Assembly: GCA_017470715.1 (NCBI GenBank)
Contig: JAFUYE010000021.1
Location: forward strand, 1-37,827
Length of the DNA stretch: 37,827 nt
Reading direction: 5' to 3'
Source of the DNA: Selenomonadaceae bacterium
Lineage (GTDB): Bacteria > Bacillota > Negativicutes > Selenomonadales > Selenomonadaceae
Shown here: piece by piece, positions 14,965-23,601 of the stretch
Numbering within the stretch: the first letter of the stretch is position 1
Layout: each line of letters begins with the position of its first letter
Program-made: the position numbers and the translations under genes
Notes under the pieces: model-generated
The model's database searches: none
What the model was told of the DNA's origin: nothing
Seen by the model: only the letters and a program-made list of their open reading frames with translations

Positions 14965-17424
14965 ATGGACGAAACCACTTTGGCTCAAGGCACACCTCCC
15001 GATATGCCGAGCGGCGGCGACCCACCGAGTGACGGCGGAACACCTCCAGATATGCCAAGTGATTCAACCGGCACCGACATGGGCGGCGGTACTCCTCCCG
15101 ACATGAACGGCGGCGGCAGTTCTTCAACTTCCGTAACCTGGAGCGGCGCAACTTCAATCACGTCTGCGACAACTCAAACGAATCAAACTTACACTTCAGC
15201 AACTGCCGACCAAAATGCTTTGCTTGTCAGCACGAGTGACGCGGTTGCAATAACAAATCCGACTGTTGCAAAAACCGGCGACTCCGACGGCGGCGACAAC
15301 ACAAGTTTTTACGGCACGAACTCCGCGATTCTGGTCAAAGACGGCAGTCAAACGACAATTATCGGAGGTATCGTCAACACGGCGGCGAACGGTGCGAACG
15401 GAATTTTCAGCTACGGCGGCAACGGCGGCACGAACGGCGCGGCAGGTGACGGCACAACCGTTTACATCAGCGGCACGACGATTGTCACGACGGGCGACCA
15501 ATCCGGCGGCATCATGACTACGGGCGGCGGCGTCACTGCGGCGGCAAATTTGAACGTCACGACGAGCGGCAACTCCAGCGCGGCAATTCGTTCCGACAGA
15601 GGCGGCGGCACGGTTGTTGTAAGCGGCGGCACTTACACTTCAAACGGCGTCGGCTCACCCGCGATTTATTCAACCGCGAACATTGCCGTTGAAAATGCCG
15701 TGTTGACTTCCACGCAATCCGAAGGCGTCTGTATCGAAGGTTTGAACTCCGTAGCTTTGACGAACTGCACGCTTAACGTCAACAACATCACCCGCAACGG
15801 TCAGGCGCAATTTTTGGACGGTGTGAACATTTATCAATCCATGTCGGGCGATTCGGCTTCGGGCACGTCAACTTTTTCGATGACGGGCGGCACGATTAAC
15901 AACTACAGCGGGCACGCTTTCCACGTCACGAATACAAACGCCGTGATAAATCTTTCGGGCGTCACGATTAACAATTCGTCGGGAATTTTGCTGTCGGTCT
16001 GCGACGACGGCTGGTCGGGTGCCTCGAACGTTGCGACAATCAACGCGTCGAATCAAACTTTGTCGGGCGATATTCTTGTCGGAAGTGATTCGGGCTTGAC
16101 GTTGAACTTGACGAACGGATCTGCTTTCGTAGGCAATATCGGCGGCACGATTTACGATGCAAGCGGCAACTTGATTTCGTCGACTGTCGGCGCGGTCAAT
16201 CTCGTACTCGACGCGACAAGTTATCTGTCTTTGACGGGCGACACTTACTTGACGGGCTTCACGGGCGACGCGTCACACATCATAACCAACGGGCACAATC
16301 TTTACGTCAACAATCAACTTTACGGAGGTACAACCGAAATGTCTACAACTATTGCACAGGGTTTGAACTTGAGCGACGACGGCTTGACTTTGACTGTCGA
16401 CAGCACTTACACCGCCACGGGCGTCAACTTGAACGACGCGCCGTCAGTCGTCAACGTCGACGCTTCAACCGCGGGAGATTTCTCAAGCGGCTTCACGCTT
16501 TACGGCAACGCGCAGAACAACAACCTGCAGGGCAGCTACAACACCTCGAACACCATTTGGGGCGGCACGGGCAACAACACCATGTCGGCGGGCGCGTTCC
16601 TCGACACGTTCATTTACACGGGCGGCGGCAATGACGTGGCTTATTTCACGCCGAACGCCGACCGAATTTATCTGCTCACGGACATTGTCGGCGTCGTTCA
16701 CAACGGGACGAATTACGAACTTCGCACGCCGACGGGCAACACGCTCACTTTGGTGACGAACAGCAGCGGCGATTACGACCAAATTTTTTACACGGCCGAC
16801 GGCAACTTGAAAACCGCGCAGATTGGCGACTCGGCTTCGACGGCGATTCCTTACATGGGTGCGGACTTGACGACAATGGCTCAACCGGGCACCTTGGTTG
16901 TCACGGGCAGCGCGGACGAAACTTTAGCGTTTGAAGACGGCTCGACTTACACATTTGAAGGCAGCAACTACGACATTCGACTTGACGGCTCAACGGGAAA
17001 AACTTACCTCAACGTTTACAATGTCGACGCTTCGACTTCGTTCGGCAACGATATAATTTTCGGCGACGCGAATTCCAACGTCATAATCGAAGGCGCGGGC
17101 AACAATACGCTTTGGGGCGGCACCGGCAACGCGGCGGATTATCTTTCCGGCGGCACGGGCACGGATGTTTTCTTCTACGGCAAGAACGACGGCAACGATA
17201 TTATCGTCAACGCGTCACTGCCCGACAGCGTCAATCTTTACGACGTGACGTTGAGCGACATTGTTTCCGCTACGGAAAACGGCACGGGCACGATTTCCAT
17301 TGCGCTCAACAACGGCAACACGCTTACGCTTCAAGGCACGGACTCCATGAGCGCGGCGATAAATCTTGCGGACGGTTCAAGTTGGCGTTATCATCGCGGC
17401 ACGGGTTCTTGGCAGAGCGCGTGA
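14965..17424 (+). CDS. Large secreted beta-helix/RTX-derived protein, copy 2
   Basis: An 819-aa tandem paralogue of the 1075-aa protein. It opens with the same MDE start but has a longer Pro/Gly/Asp-rich leader with repeated TPPDM units (residues 10-50). The beta-helix domain (about 55-450) is colinear with copy 1 (for example SVTWSGATSITSATTQTNQT, SEGVCIEG, SVCDDGWSG, ASNQTLSGDILVG). The C-terminal half diverges: RTX nonapeptides are mostly eroded to forms such as GGTGNNTMSAG and GGTGNAADYLSGG, so calcium binding is doubtful. The leader, Shine-Dalgarno and promoter also resemble copy 1, so the duplication included the regulatory region. No signal peptide. It ends SSWRYHRGTGSWQSA. Confidence 0.83.
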   Translation: MDETTLAQGTPPDMPSGGDPPSDGGTPPDMPSDSTGTDMGGGTPPDMNGGGSSSTSVTWSGATSITSATTQTNQTYTSATADQNALLVSTSDAVAITNPTVAKTGDSDGGDNTSFYGTNSAILVKDGSQTTIIGGIVNTAANGANGIFSYGGNGGTNGAAGDGTTVYISGTTIVTTGDQSGGIMTTGGGVTAAANLNVTTSGNSSAAIRSDRGGGTVVVSGGTYTSNGVGSPAIYSTANIAVENAVLTSTQSEGVCIEGLNSVALTNCTLNVNNITRNGQAQFLDGVNIYQSMSGDSASGTSTFSMTGGTINNYSGHAFHVTNTNAVINLSGVTINNSSGILLSVCDDGWSGASNVATINASNQTLSGDILVGSDSGLTLNLTNGSAFVGNIGGTIYDASGNLISSTVGAVNLVLDATSYLSLTGDTYLTGFTGDASHIITNGHNLYVNNQLYGGTTEMSTTIAQGLNLSDDGLTLTVDSTYTATGVNLNDAPSVVNVDASTAGDFSSGFTLYGNAQNNNLQGSYNTSNTIWGGTGNNTMSAGAFLDTFIYTGGGNDVAYFTPNADRIYLLTDIVGVVHNGTNYELRTPTGNTLTLVTNSSGDYDQIFYTADGNLKTAQIGDSASTAIPYMGADLTTMAQPGTLVVTGSADETLAFEDGSTYTFEGSNYDIRLDGSTGKTYLNVYNVDASTSFGNDIIFGDANSNVIIEGAGNNTLWGGTGNAADYLSGGTGTDVFFYGKNDGNDIIVNASLPDSVNLYDVTLSDIVSATENGTGTISIALNNGNTLTLQGTDSMSAAINLADGSSWRYHRGTGSWQSA

Positions 17425-17571
17425 ACTGCAATTTGCAAATGAAATTTTCAGGCGCGTTAAGTTGTCAAAGACTTACACGTTCGGCAGATTTAATCAACGC
17501 GACGACGACGAAGGCGGCACCGGTTCGCTTGCACACGATTTAAAATCTGCGCGGCACGAAAAAATTTTTCT

Positions 17572-17601
17572 TCCGTCGAACAATCGGCGGATTTTTTTTT
17601 T
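17572..17601 (+). terminator. Terminator after RTX protein 2
   Basis: TCCGTCG/CGGCGGA stem with a ten-T tail, about 150 bases downstream of the stop codon. Confidence 0.75.
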
Positions 17602-17607
17602 GTAACG

Positions 17608-17616
17608 TGCTATAAT
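17608..17616 (+). promoter_or_regulatory. Extended -10 promoter of the YdjM-like gene
   Basis: TGCTATAAT six bases after the T-run of the preceding terminator. Confidence 0.6.
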
Positions 17617-17676
17617 CGCGAACGTATTAAATTTTACGGCTGACTTTCAGCGACGCCGATTACGGGAGAAACTAAC

Positions 17677-18168
17677 TTGAAATGGATTAACCACCAAATT
17701 GTTACAGGCTTTATCGTGTGCACGGTCACGGACGACGCATTGTTTACGGCATCTTCAATCGTCGGCGCGGTCATTCCCGACAGAGTCGAAGGTTCGCCGC
17801 CGAAAGAAAGTTCAGCTTATTGGAAGTGGCGAAAACGTCACCGCACGTGGTCGCACTACCCGCCGATTTATCTTGCGTTAATCGGAGCCGCGCAGTTCGC
17901 AAAAAATTTTTACGCGGAGCCGACGATTGTTTTCGCGCTGAACTTGCTGACTTATGCGTTGGTCGGGGCACTGTTGCACATAGCCGAAGACGCGCTTTGC
18001 GGCAAAGTCCCGATATTCACGCCGCACGGCAAACACGGCTTGAAACTTTTCAAAGTCGGCACGTGGCAAGAATATTTTTTCGCCGCGCTGATAATCGCAA
18101 TTTGTTTGTTCGTTCGTTTCGGCAACATTGATTCGCTGTCAAAAATTTTATCCGAGGTTATCCGATGA
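17677..18168 (+). CDS. YdjM-like membrane-bound metal-dependent hydrolase
   Basis: A 163-aa inner-membrane protein resembling the YdjM/YfhO-type membrane-bound metal-dependent hydrolases. Candidate metal ligands fit the family: His6 in INHQI, Asp35 in VIPDR, His55 and His60 in HRTWSH, and HIAED in the third hydrophobic segment. These are followed by PIFTPHGKHGLKLFKVGT, similar to the conserved C-terminal segment of the family. Three or four hydrophobic stretches are seen (7-34, 64-75, 83-105, 134-150). The start is a TTG with GGGAG eight bases upstream. Substrates of this family are not well defined; some members are SOS-regulated, but no LexA box was recognised here. Confidence 0.72.
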   Translation: MKWINHQIVTGFIVCTVTDDALFTASSIVGAVIPDRVEGSPPKESSAYWKWRKRHRTWSHYPPIYLALIGAAQFAKNFYAEPTIVFALNLLTYALVGALLHIAEDALCGKVPIFTPHGKHGLKLFKVGTWQEYFFAALIIAICLFVRFGNIDSLSKILSEVIR

Positions 18169-18227
18169 AAAATTCCTAATTACAAATTCCTAGGGGCTGT
18201 TGGCAAATTAATTAACGTCGAAAATCC

Positions 18228-18411
18228 GGCCGTCACGGATGACGGTCGCGCCCGCGTATTTCGCGTGATGCGAAATTTGCGGGCACAACAAACGCACGAT
18301 TTCTCACACGCCGGTACAGCGAACGAGTAGCCGCTCCACGCGTAGGCGAAGGCGCGCTGGCAAGCGTTCGCATTTTCTTTGCTACTTTCTTTCATCGGTG
18401 GAAGAAAGTAG
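18228..18411. repeat. Multi-hairpin dispersed repeat, copy 2
   Basis: This occupies most of the 365-base gap between the YdjM-like and SGNH genes. It keeps the order of copy 1: CCGTCA/TGACGG (18230-18245), then GCCCGC/GCGGGC around ATTTCGC/GCGAAAT (18250-18284), and finally a CTACTTTCTT(T)C/GAAGAAAGTAG stem (18382-18411). Several stem positions differ from copy 1 on both sides, so pairing is kept. A minus-strand ORF through it is a by-product. Confidence 0.75.
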
Positions 18412-18533
18412 ATTCTAAAAACCAAAATCGACGAACGTATTCAATCGCAGCGATAACGCTTGACAGTTTACCAACAACCCCTAAAAGCTGAAAGCTTTAA
18501 ACTAATTACTAATTGCATTTCCGAGGTCGTCTC

Positions 18534-20159
18534 ATGAAAAAAATTGCAACGTTCATAATTCTTGCCGCGCTGACGGGATTTTTCTCCGTGCTGATTCTGT
18601 TCATTGCCGAGAAAACCGACGTGCTCCAAATTAAAAATCGCCCGCTTGAAGTGACTTTCGCACAAGAGGGCGACGATATGTTGATGACGTGGCAACCGTT
18701 CCCGTACCCGTGCACGTACAACATCACGACGGTCAGTCGCACGACGGGGCTTGTCGACGGTTCGCCGCCGTATCACATCTTCAAAGAGGAAGATTCAAAA
18801 TTCGCGAGCTATATCGTGCCGCGTGCACCGATTCAAACTTACTACTTCATTTCGGCACGCGGGCTTTTCGGAGACGAAATTTTCCGCAGTGACAAAGTTT
18901 ACGCCAATCCGAATTTCCCGACGCCGCCGCATCCGGTGAGCATTTATCACTACGGCAAGGACAATCCCGCAAGTTTGATGCCGTTCCTCGTGTGGCACAC
19001 CGTCCCGAACGCCGTTTGTTACGAGCTGGAAATTTTGGACGCGCCGCCCGACGTTGAAGGCGGTATCGCTCCTTCGGGAAATCATCAACTGTTTATCACG
19101 CAGAAAATTTACACAAACGGCTATCAAGCGGATTTACGGTCGTTCGCGAGTAAAAAAATTCTTTATTGGCGTGCACGGGCTTTGGGCTTGAAACATGAAC
19201 CGATAGGTGAATTCTGCAAGGCGGAAAAAATTTTCGTCGACGAAACAAAAACCATGCCGAATTGTCCGCTGGTCAACAACTTCGATTTTATGGATTATTT
19301 GCCGCAACCGATTTATCACGTGTTCGATTGGATTCCGCTGAACAATGCCGCAAAATATGAAGTCGAACTTTTGACGCACCCGCCGGCGGTTGAAAATAAT
19401 TCCGAGCCGACACCCGACGCGGCGTGGCGACAAATTTCCGAAGACACCGCAAGTTGTTACGACGAATACGGGCGACCGTATGCCGGACCGTACTGGTGGC
19501 GCGTTCGTGCTTTGGACGAGAACAATAAACCGATTGGCGTTTGGTCGAACAGCGAAAAATTTATCGTCGACGACTATACCAAGGGCGTCAACACGGCGGT
19601 TTTCGGTGACAGCATTTCGCACGGCGGCGGCGCGGTCAGCTACTCCCCGCGGGCGTTGCAGTACAGTTACGAAAGTTATATTGATTTTCCCGTCTTGAAC
19701 ATCAGCAAAAGCGGCGACACTTCACGCACGACGCTTGAACGTTTCGAGCAAGATGTTCTGCCGGTCAAACCGAAGAATTTAATTATTTCAACGGGCGCGA
19801 ATTGTCTGCGGGCAACGAACATTTCGGCCGACGACGTTATCAACGACTTGACGAATATCAATCGCCTGTGCTTGCAAAACGAAATTCGCCCGATTTATTT
19901 GACGCTCATGCCGATTAATCCCGCGAACTTGCAAAACGCTTTCCACACACCGACGGATCCGAATTGGCACGCAAAACTTGTGGCGATTAACGAATACATC
20001 AAGCGGCAAAAATATCACATTGACCTTGAGCCGTATTTTTACGACGCGAGCGGGCAAATGGACGAAAAACTTTCGATTGACGGAATTCATCCCGACTTGC
20101 GCGGCAAAATGTTGATGGCGGAAATCATCAACAAGCACAAAAAACTTTTCAAGCAGTGA
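18534..20159 (+). CDS. Periplasmic SGNH/GDSL-family hydrolase with beta-sandwich repeats
   Basis: A 541-aa protein, probably anchored by one N-terminal helix (residues 4-26) with the rest in the periplasm. Residues about 35-345 contain three repeated beta-sandwich-like units with the pattern hydrophobic-W-x-x-hydrophobic-Tyr-x-hydrophobic-E and YWWRVRALDENNKPIG-type strands, like fibronectin type III modules. The C-terminal third is an SGNH hydrolase: block I VFGDSISHGGG with nucleophile Ser360, block II KSGDTSR, block III STGANC, and block V DGIHP with Asp516 and His519. Such enzymes remove acyl or acetyl esters from lipids, polysaccharides or peptidoglycan; the substrate cannot be told. The start chosen is the ATG at 18534 behind CGAGG; a TTG seven codons upstream is less likely. 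Confidence 0.85.
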   Translation: MKKIATFIILAALTGFFSVLILFIAEKTDVLQIKNRPLEVTFAQEGDDMLMTWQPFPYPCTYNITTVSRTTGLVDGSPPYHIFKEEDSKFASYIVPRAPIQTYYFISARGLFGDEIFRSDKVYANPNFPTPPHPVSIYHYGKDNPASLMPFLVWHTVPNAVCYELEILDAPPDVEGGIAPSGNHQLFITQKIYTNGYQADLRSFASKKILYWRARALGLKHEPIGEFCKAEKIFVDETKTMPNCPLVNNFDFMDYLPQPIYHVFDWIPLNNAAKYEVELLTHPPAVENNSEPTPDAAWRQISEDTASCYDEYGRPYAGPYWWRVRALDENNKPIGVWSNSEKFIVDDYTKGVNTAVFGDSISHGGGAVSYSPRALQYSYESYIDFPVLNISKSGDTSRTTLERFEQDVLPVKPKNLIISTGANCLRATNISADDVINDLTNINRLCLQNEIRPIYLTLMPINPANLQNAFHTPTDPNWHAKLVAINEYIKRQKYHIDLEPYFYDASGQMDEKLSIDGIHPDLRGKMLMAEIINKHKKLFKQ

Positions 20160-20166
20160 CAAAAAA

Positions 20167-20199
20167 ATTATCCCCTGCGAATTGCGGGGGATTTTTTTC
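20167..20199. terminator. Bidirectional terminator between convergent genes
   Basis: TCCCCTGC/GCGGGGGA stem with T7 on the plus side and A7 (T7 on the minus strand) on the other, placed between the SGNH gene and the minus-strand module. Confidence 0.8.
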
Positions 20200-20216
20200 G
20201 AGAAATTTTTTCGCGG

Positions 20217-20600
20217 TCAGTCGCGGTTCCAGTTTTTGCCCCATTTGGCGACAAGGATACTTTTAACTTCCCATTCGTCAACCCACGGAGCGACAAAGCC
20301 GATACGCTTCAGTTCCGCCACAATCAATTCGTCCAGCTTATCAGGGTTGGTCCACTCACATTCAATCAACGTTCCATTATCGGGGGTAAGAGTTATCACT
20401 CTGGGGGCGTTACTGCTTTTAATGGGGAATACAACAAGATTTCTTCCAGATGGGGCAATAAGATGTAACCCATTCTCCCAAATTCGATTCAGCTCGTAGC
20501 TATTCATCTGGTCAAAGTCAAGGACGATATCAACCGCGTATTCCCAAATGTCGGTCGACGCCATCCACGTCGCCCAGAGAACTTTTTCTTCTTTCGTCAA
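20217..20600 (-). CDS. Orphan protein of atypical composition
   Basis: A 127-aa soluble protein that I do not recognise. It is rich in Trp and acidic residues (for example WATWMASTDIWEYAVDIVLD and APWVDEWEVKSILVAKWGKN). The start is a TTG with GGAGG nine bases upstream; a TTG two codons earlier is only three bases from the same site and is rejected. It lies 63 bases after the UDG-like part on the same strand, so it may be the last gene of that unit. The coding DNA at about 20340-20520 lacks the AAAATTTT and GCGGCG-rich style of its neighbours, which suggests later acquisition. No function is proposed. Confidence 0.65.
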   Translation of the reverse strand: MTKEEKVLWATWMASTDIWEYAVDIVLDFDQMNSYELNRIWENGLHLIAPSGRNLVVFPIKSSNAPRVITLTPDNGTLIECEWTNPDKLDELIVAELKRIGFVAPWVDEWEVKSILVAKWGKNWNRD

Positions 20601-20663
20601 TCGCAATCGCCTCCATTTTGTTCGGAAACCGTAACGCCGGAATTTTTTTGCGGACGTGACGGG

Positions 20664-21963
20664 TTATCCGTTCAACAAACTTTCAACAAAGTCGCGTGTC
20701 AAAATCCTGTTTTGTCCGCAGACGTTCAGCAACATTTCTTTGCAGGGAATGTCGCCGTCAAGAAATTTCTTAAAGAACTCGCGCATCTCGACGAACAAAA
20801 CTTTCGCTTTGCCCGAATGAATGGCAGGCAGCCGGGCAATATCTGCGCGGGTGGCAAAAATTTCCAAAACTTTTTCGCCGCTCAAATTCTCCATGAAGCT
20901 GAATTCAAAATCGTCGGGACGAAAAGTTTTGCTGTTGGAATAAACGGGCACAATGACATAACCGCCCGACTTGACGCACGTGCTCAATGCCGCGACGAAG
21001 TTATTCCAACTTTTTTGTCCGTCAAGTTCATTGAACGAACCTGCAACCTCAATCGCCAAACGAGTATTTTCGAAAAGGTCGTCACCTCCCGCAGGATTTT
21101 TGTTCCACCACCATTCAATCGGGTCGTCAAGCGGAGTTTCGTCAGCAATTTTCATCCAATCCACGTGCTGTTTGTCGAGCGGACGATTTTTTACGCCGAG
21201 AGCACCGCAGTGCGCCAACGGAAAAAAATTTGACGTAAATTCCGCGTTCGCGCCGTATTGCAGAACAATCGGCGGGTGATTATCGAGGAAGTCATTATAA
21301 CTTTTCGCGTCACCGTAAGCTTTATCGAATTTGTTGCCGGTCAACGCTTGGTAAACGCATTCGGAAGTTATTCGACCGAGGCACAGAATATTTTCCGGCT
21401 GAAGAATTTCGCACAGTTCGCGGAACAAATCGGCGTCGCGCTTCAGCAATTTTTTCGTCATGTCGCCCGAAGTTTTTCCGAGCCGATAACCGAGACAAAA
21501 ATTCGTAAAGAAAACGTCGTCGCAAGTTTTGGTAACGTCGCGTTCGAGATTTTTAAACAGATCAATCAAATTTTTATCCGTCGGAGATTTCAGGCTGTAC
21601 GGATAAAAAATTTTTTCGCCCGCGTTCATCTTCGCAATCGTCGATTTAAAACCGTCGTCATTAAAGAAATTTCCAAAATCCTGCGCGACAAGCAGATACT
21701 TAATCTTCGGAGTTTTTTTGGCGTAACCGAAGCCCTGCCAGTAAGTGTACAGGTTAATTTCTTCGCAGATATTCACACCGTTGACGGTCGGGGCAAAGAG
21801 AGCCAGCGCGTCATTCGGGTCGAAACCGCAAGCAATCGCCTTCGACAGAGCATTTTTCGCCCACATGTCGGTTGTGTTGTCGTTGGCGGTTTGTGTCCAC
21901 GTGATACCTTTGGATTCAAGCGCGTCCCAAAATTTTTTTACGGTCGTCGAATTTGGCGGCAAA
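20664..21963 (-). CDS. UDG-superfamily-like domain plus C-terminal SseB-like domain (3' frame of a split gene)
   Basis: The coding signal in this frame begins at about 21960 (TTVKKFWDALESKGITW), right where the upstream ADP-ribosylglycohydrolase frame ends. The longer ORF reaching 22100 is basic, low-information shadow. Residues corresponding to 21600-21200 resemble the uracil-DNA-glycosylase fold: KYLLVAQDFGN (motif A position), DDVFFTNFCLGYRLG, ENILCLGR, and FFPLAHCG (motif B position). After PIEWWWNKNP comes a second domain like the SseB N-terminal family (SGGYVIVPVYSNSK, FMENLSGEKVLEIFATRAD). No start codon with a ribosome site exists near the beginning. Removing one T from the seven-T run (plus strand 21933-21939) fuses it to the upstream gene as a 921-aa protein. 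The UDG assignment rests on motif resemblance. Confidence 0.6.
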
Positions 21964-23430
21964 GTCCCGCGTGCGATCTTTATCGGCGTTGGAAGGTTTG
22001 ACTTTCGGATTGTATTCGCCGTAACGACTTTTCGCCTTCGCAACAAGATTTTTGTAAGCTTGGGATTTTTCCGCAGAGAATTCGTCAGCCGAAGTTTCAA
22101 TCGTCAAAGTTTCGTCTGTATCGTCAGGTTCGTCTAAGTCGTCGAGGGCGTCGAAGTCGCTCGACAATAATTCGTCAATCAGTTCAGGCAGCAAGTAAAA
22201 AACGTCGTCACTGCTCGGATTAATCGCAAGTCCCATGTTCGCGGGCGCGTCGGAGTCTTTAAGTTGGGCGTTGGTTTCCGCGCAGATTTCAAGCAAGTTT
22301 TTAATCGGCGTCGTCGTACATTTAAGTTCCAAAGCTTTTTCGCGGTTGGCTTTCTCGAACTCGTAAAAATTCGTGAACACCGACATAAACGTAATATTCG
22401 CCTGCTCATGGTAAACGGTCAGCGGCTTGTAACCGTCCGCGTCGGAAACTTTTTCCAGCGGGACGACAACGCAACGATTGTCTTCGATTTGGCGGCAAAG
22501 ATATTTGAACATATCCATGCCGAATATTTCATCTCGCGTTGCGTTAAACAATCTCATCGCGTCGGTAAGGTCTTCGTTCCCGTCAAGTTCCGTGCATTTT
22601 TTCTGCATACGGATAATTCGGTCGAATTCATCAAGCACGGCAAGCAATTCGGGCGTAAGTTTTTCGCGAACTTTATTTTTCAACTCGTCGGGCACACCGT
22701 AAAACGCTTCGGCGATTGAGCCGGCGATTGCGGCTTGAGTGTCGGCGTCACCGCCCAACGAAACGGCGTTACGAATTGCGTCCTCGAAATTTTTTGATTC
22801 AAGGAACGCGATAATCGCTTCGGGCACGGATTTTTCGGCAGCGACTTCAAAGCTGTAAGTCCGTCGAATTTCGTCAACCGTGCGCGACAAGTCGTAGCCG
22901 AATTCGCTTTCAAGGTAAGATTTAATTTCAGCTTTCGGGACGCCGTGTTGAGCAAGATTAATCGCGCTCGCGACGGCTTCGGCACTTTTTACGGCTTCGG
23001 GATGGTTGTGCGTGACTTCCGCAATCCAACGCGCCACGTTACGAACCAAATCGAAGTCATTGGAAATATAACCGATAAGCGCAATCGCCGAAACACGCAT
23101 CGCCGCACCGTTTCCGAAACTTTTATACGGCTGCGGATTGTCGGTCGCCAACCAATTTTTAAATCGGTGACCGTAGCCCTTGTCCGGAAATTTGCGTCCC
23201 CAAAACTGCATGGCACCGGTGACGGCATTTTTAACGTCGTCTTCGTTAAAACCGGGGCAATTCAACAGCGCGTCGGCAACGGCAATCGTCATAACCGTAT
23301 CGTCGGTGAAGTGCCCGCTGTGACGAATGAATTTGTAATCCTTCGTCTTGATTGGGTTGCGTTCGTAAGGCGAACCGGAAATGTCGCCGATAATCGCTCC
23401 GTAAAGCACGCCGGATTTAATGTCGCTCAT
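21916..23430 (-). CDS. ADP-ribosylglycohydrolase with SseB-like C-terminal domain (5' frame of a split gene)
   Basis: A 504-aa protein. Residues 1-265 are an ADP-ribosylglycohydrolase of the DraG/ARH fold, which removes ADP-ribose from modified targets. It shows GAIIGDISGSPYE, the metal-binding FTDDTVMT (41-48), GNGAAMRV, and LGGDADTQAAIAG (225-238) with the second set of Mg ligands. Residues about 285-415 resemble the SseB N-terminal domain (VVVPLEKVSD, FMSVFTNFYEFEKA, MGLAINPSSDDVFYLLPELI). An acidic linker follows. The annotated end (KKILGRA) comes from a frame break at the A7 run on this strand. The start ATG has GGGAGG nine bases upstream and a TATAAT-like box at 23465-23470. Likely role: reversal of an ADP-ribose mark, together with the neighbouring macro-domain gene. 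Confidence 0.85.
   Translation of the reverse strand: MSDIKSGVLYGAIIGDISGSPYERNPIKTKDYKFIRHSGHFTDDTVMTIAVADALLNCPGFNEDDVKNAVTGAMQFWGRKFPDKGYGHRFKNWLATDNPQPYKSFGNGAAMRVSAIALIGYISNDFDLVRNVARWIAEVTHNHPEAVKSAEAVASAINLAQHGVPKAEIKSYLESEFGYDLSRTVDEIRRTYSFEVAAEKSVPEAIIAFLESKNFEDAIRNAVSLGGDADTQAAIAGSIAEAFYGVPDELKNKVREKLTPELLAVLDEFDRIIRMQKKCTELDGNEDLTDAMRLFNATRDEIFGMDMFKYLCRQIEDNRCVVVPLEKVSDADGYKPLTVYHEQANITFMSVFTNFYEFEKANREKALELKCTTTPIKNLLEICAETNAQLKDSDAPANMGLAINPSSDDVFYLLPELIDELLSSDFDALDDLDEPDDTDETLTIETSADEFSAEKSQAYKNLVAKAKSRYGEYNPKVKPSNADKDRTRDFAAKFDDRKKILGRA
21933..21939 (-). other. Seven-base homopolymer at the ADP-ribosylglycohydrolase/UDG frame break
   Basis: A7 on the coding (minus) strand. 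With six A the codons run CGT AAA AAA TTT TGG and the two frames fuse: 2766 bases, exactly 922 codons from 23430 to 20664. Confidence 0.65.
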
Positions 23431-23522
23431 AAATATTGCCTCCCGTCAGTTGTTTATGCCGTTGATTATATCGAAGTGAAAATTTTTTCGGTTACTTGCG
23501 AAGTTACATTTGCTCTGCGCCG

Positions 23523-23559
23523 TAAAAAAATTATCCCGTCGGTTGATTACGAACGGGAT
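23523..23559 (-). terminator. Terminator of the macro-domain gene
   Basis: On the minus strand ATCCCGT/ACGGGAT closes a 13-base loop and is followed by AATTTTTTT. It separates the macro-domain gene from the ADP-ribosylglycohydrolase unit. Confidence 0.7.
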
Positions 23560-23601
23560 TTTATCACGGAAATTTTTCGTCAGTGTCACTTTCAAAGTAA
23601 C

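Noticed and set aside
18180..18425. Minus-strand 81-aa ORF
   Set aside because: It lies inside the multi-hairpin repeat and encodes the CTACTTTCTTTC stem; the open frame is a by-product.
21964..22100. N-terminal extension of the UDG-like ORF (residues rich in Arg, Lys, Ser and Thr)
   Set aside because: It is the out-of-frame shadow of the acidic C-terminus of the ADP-ribosylglycohydrolase gene and has no ribosome site.
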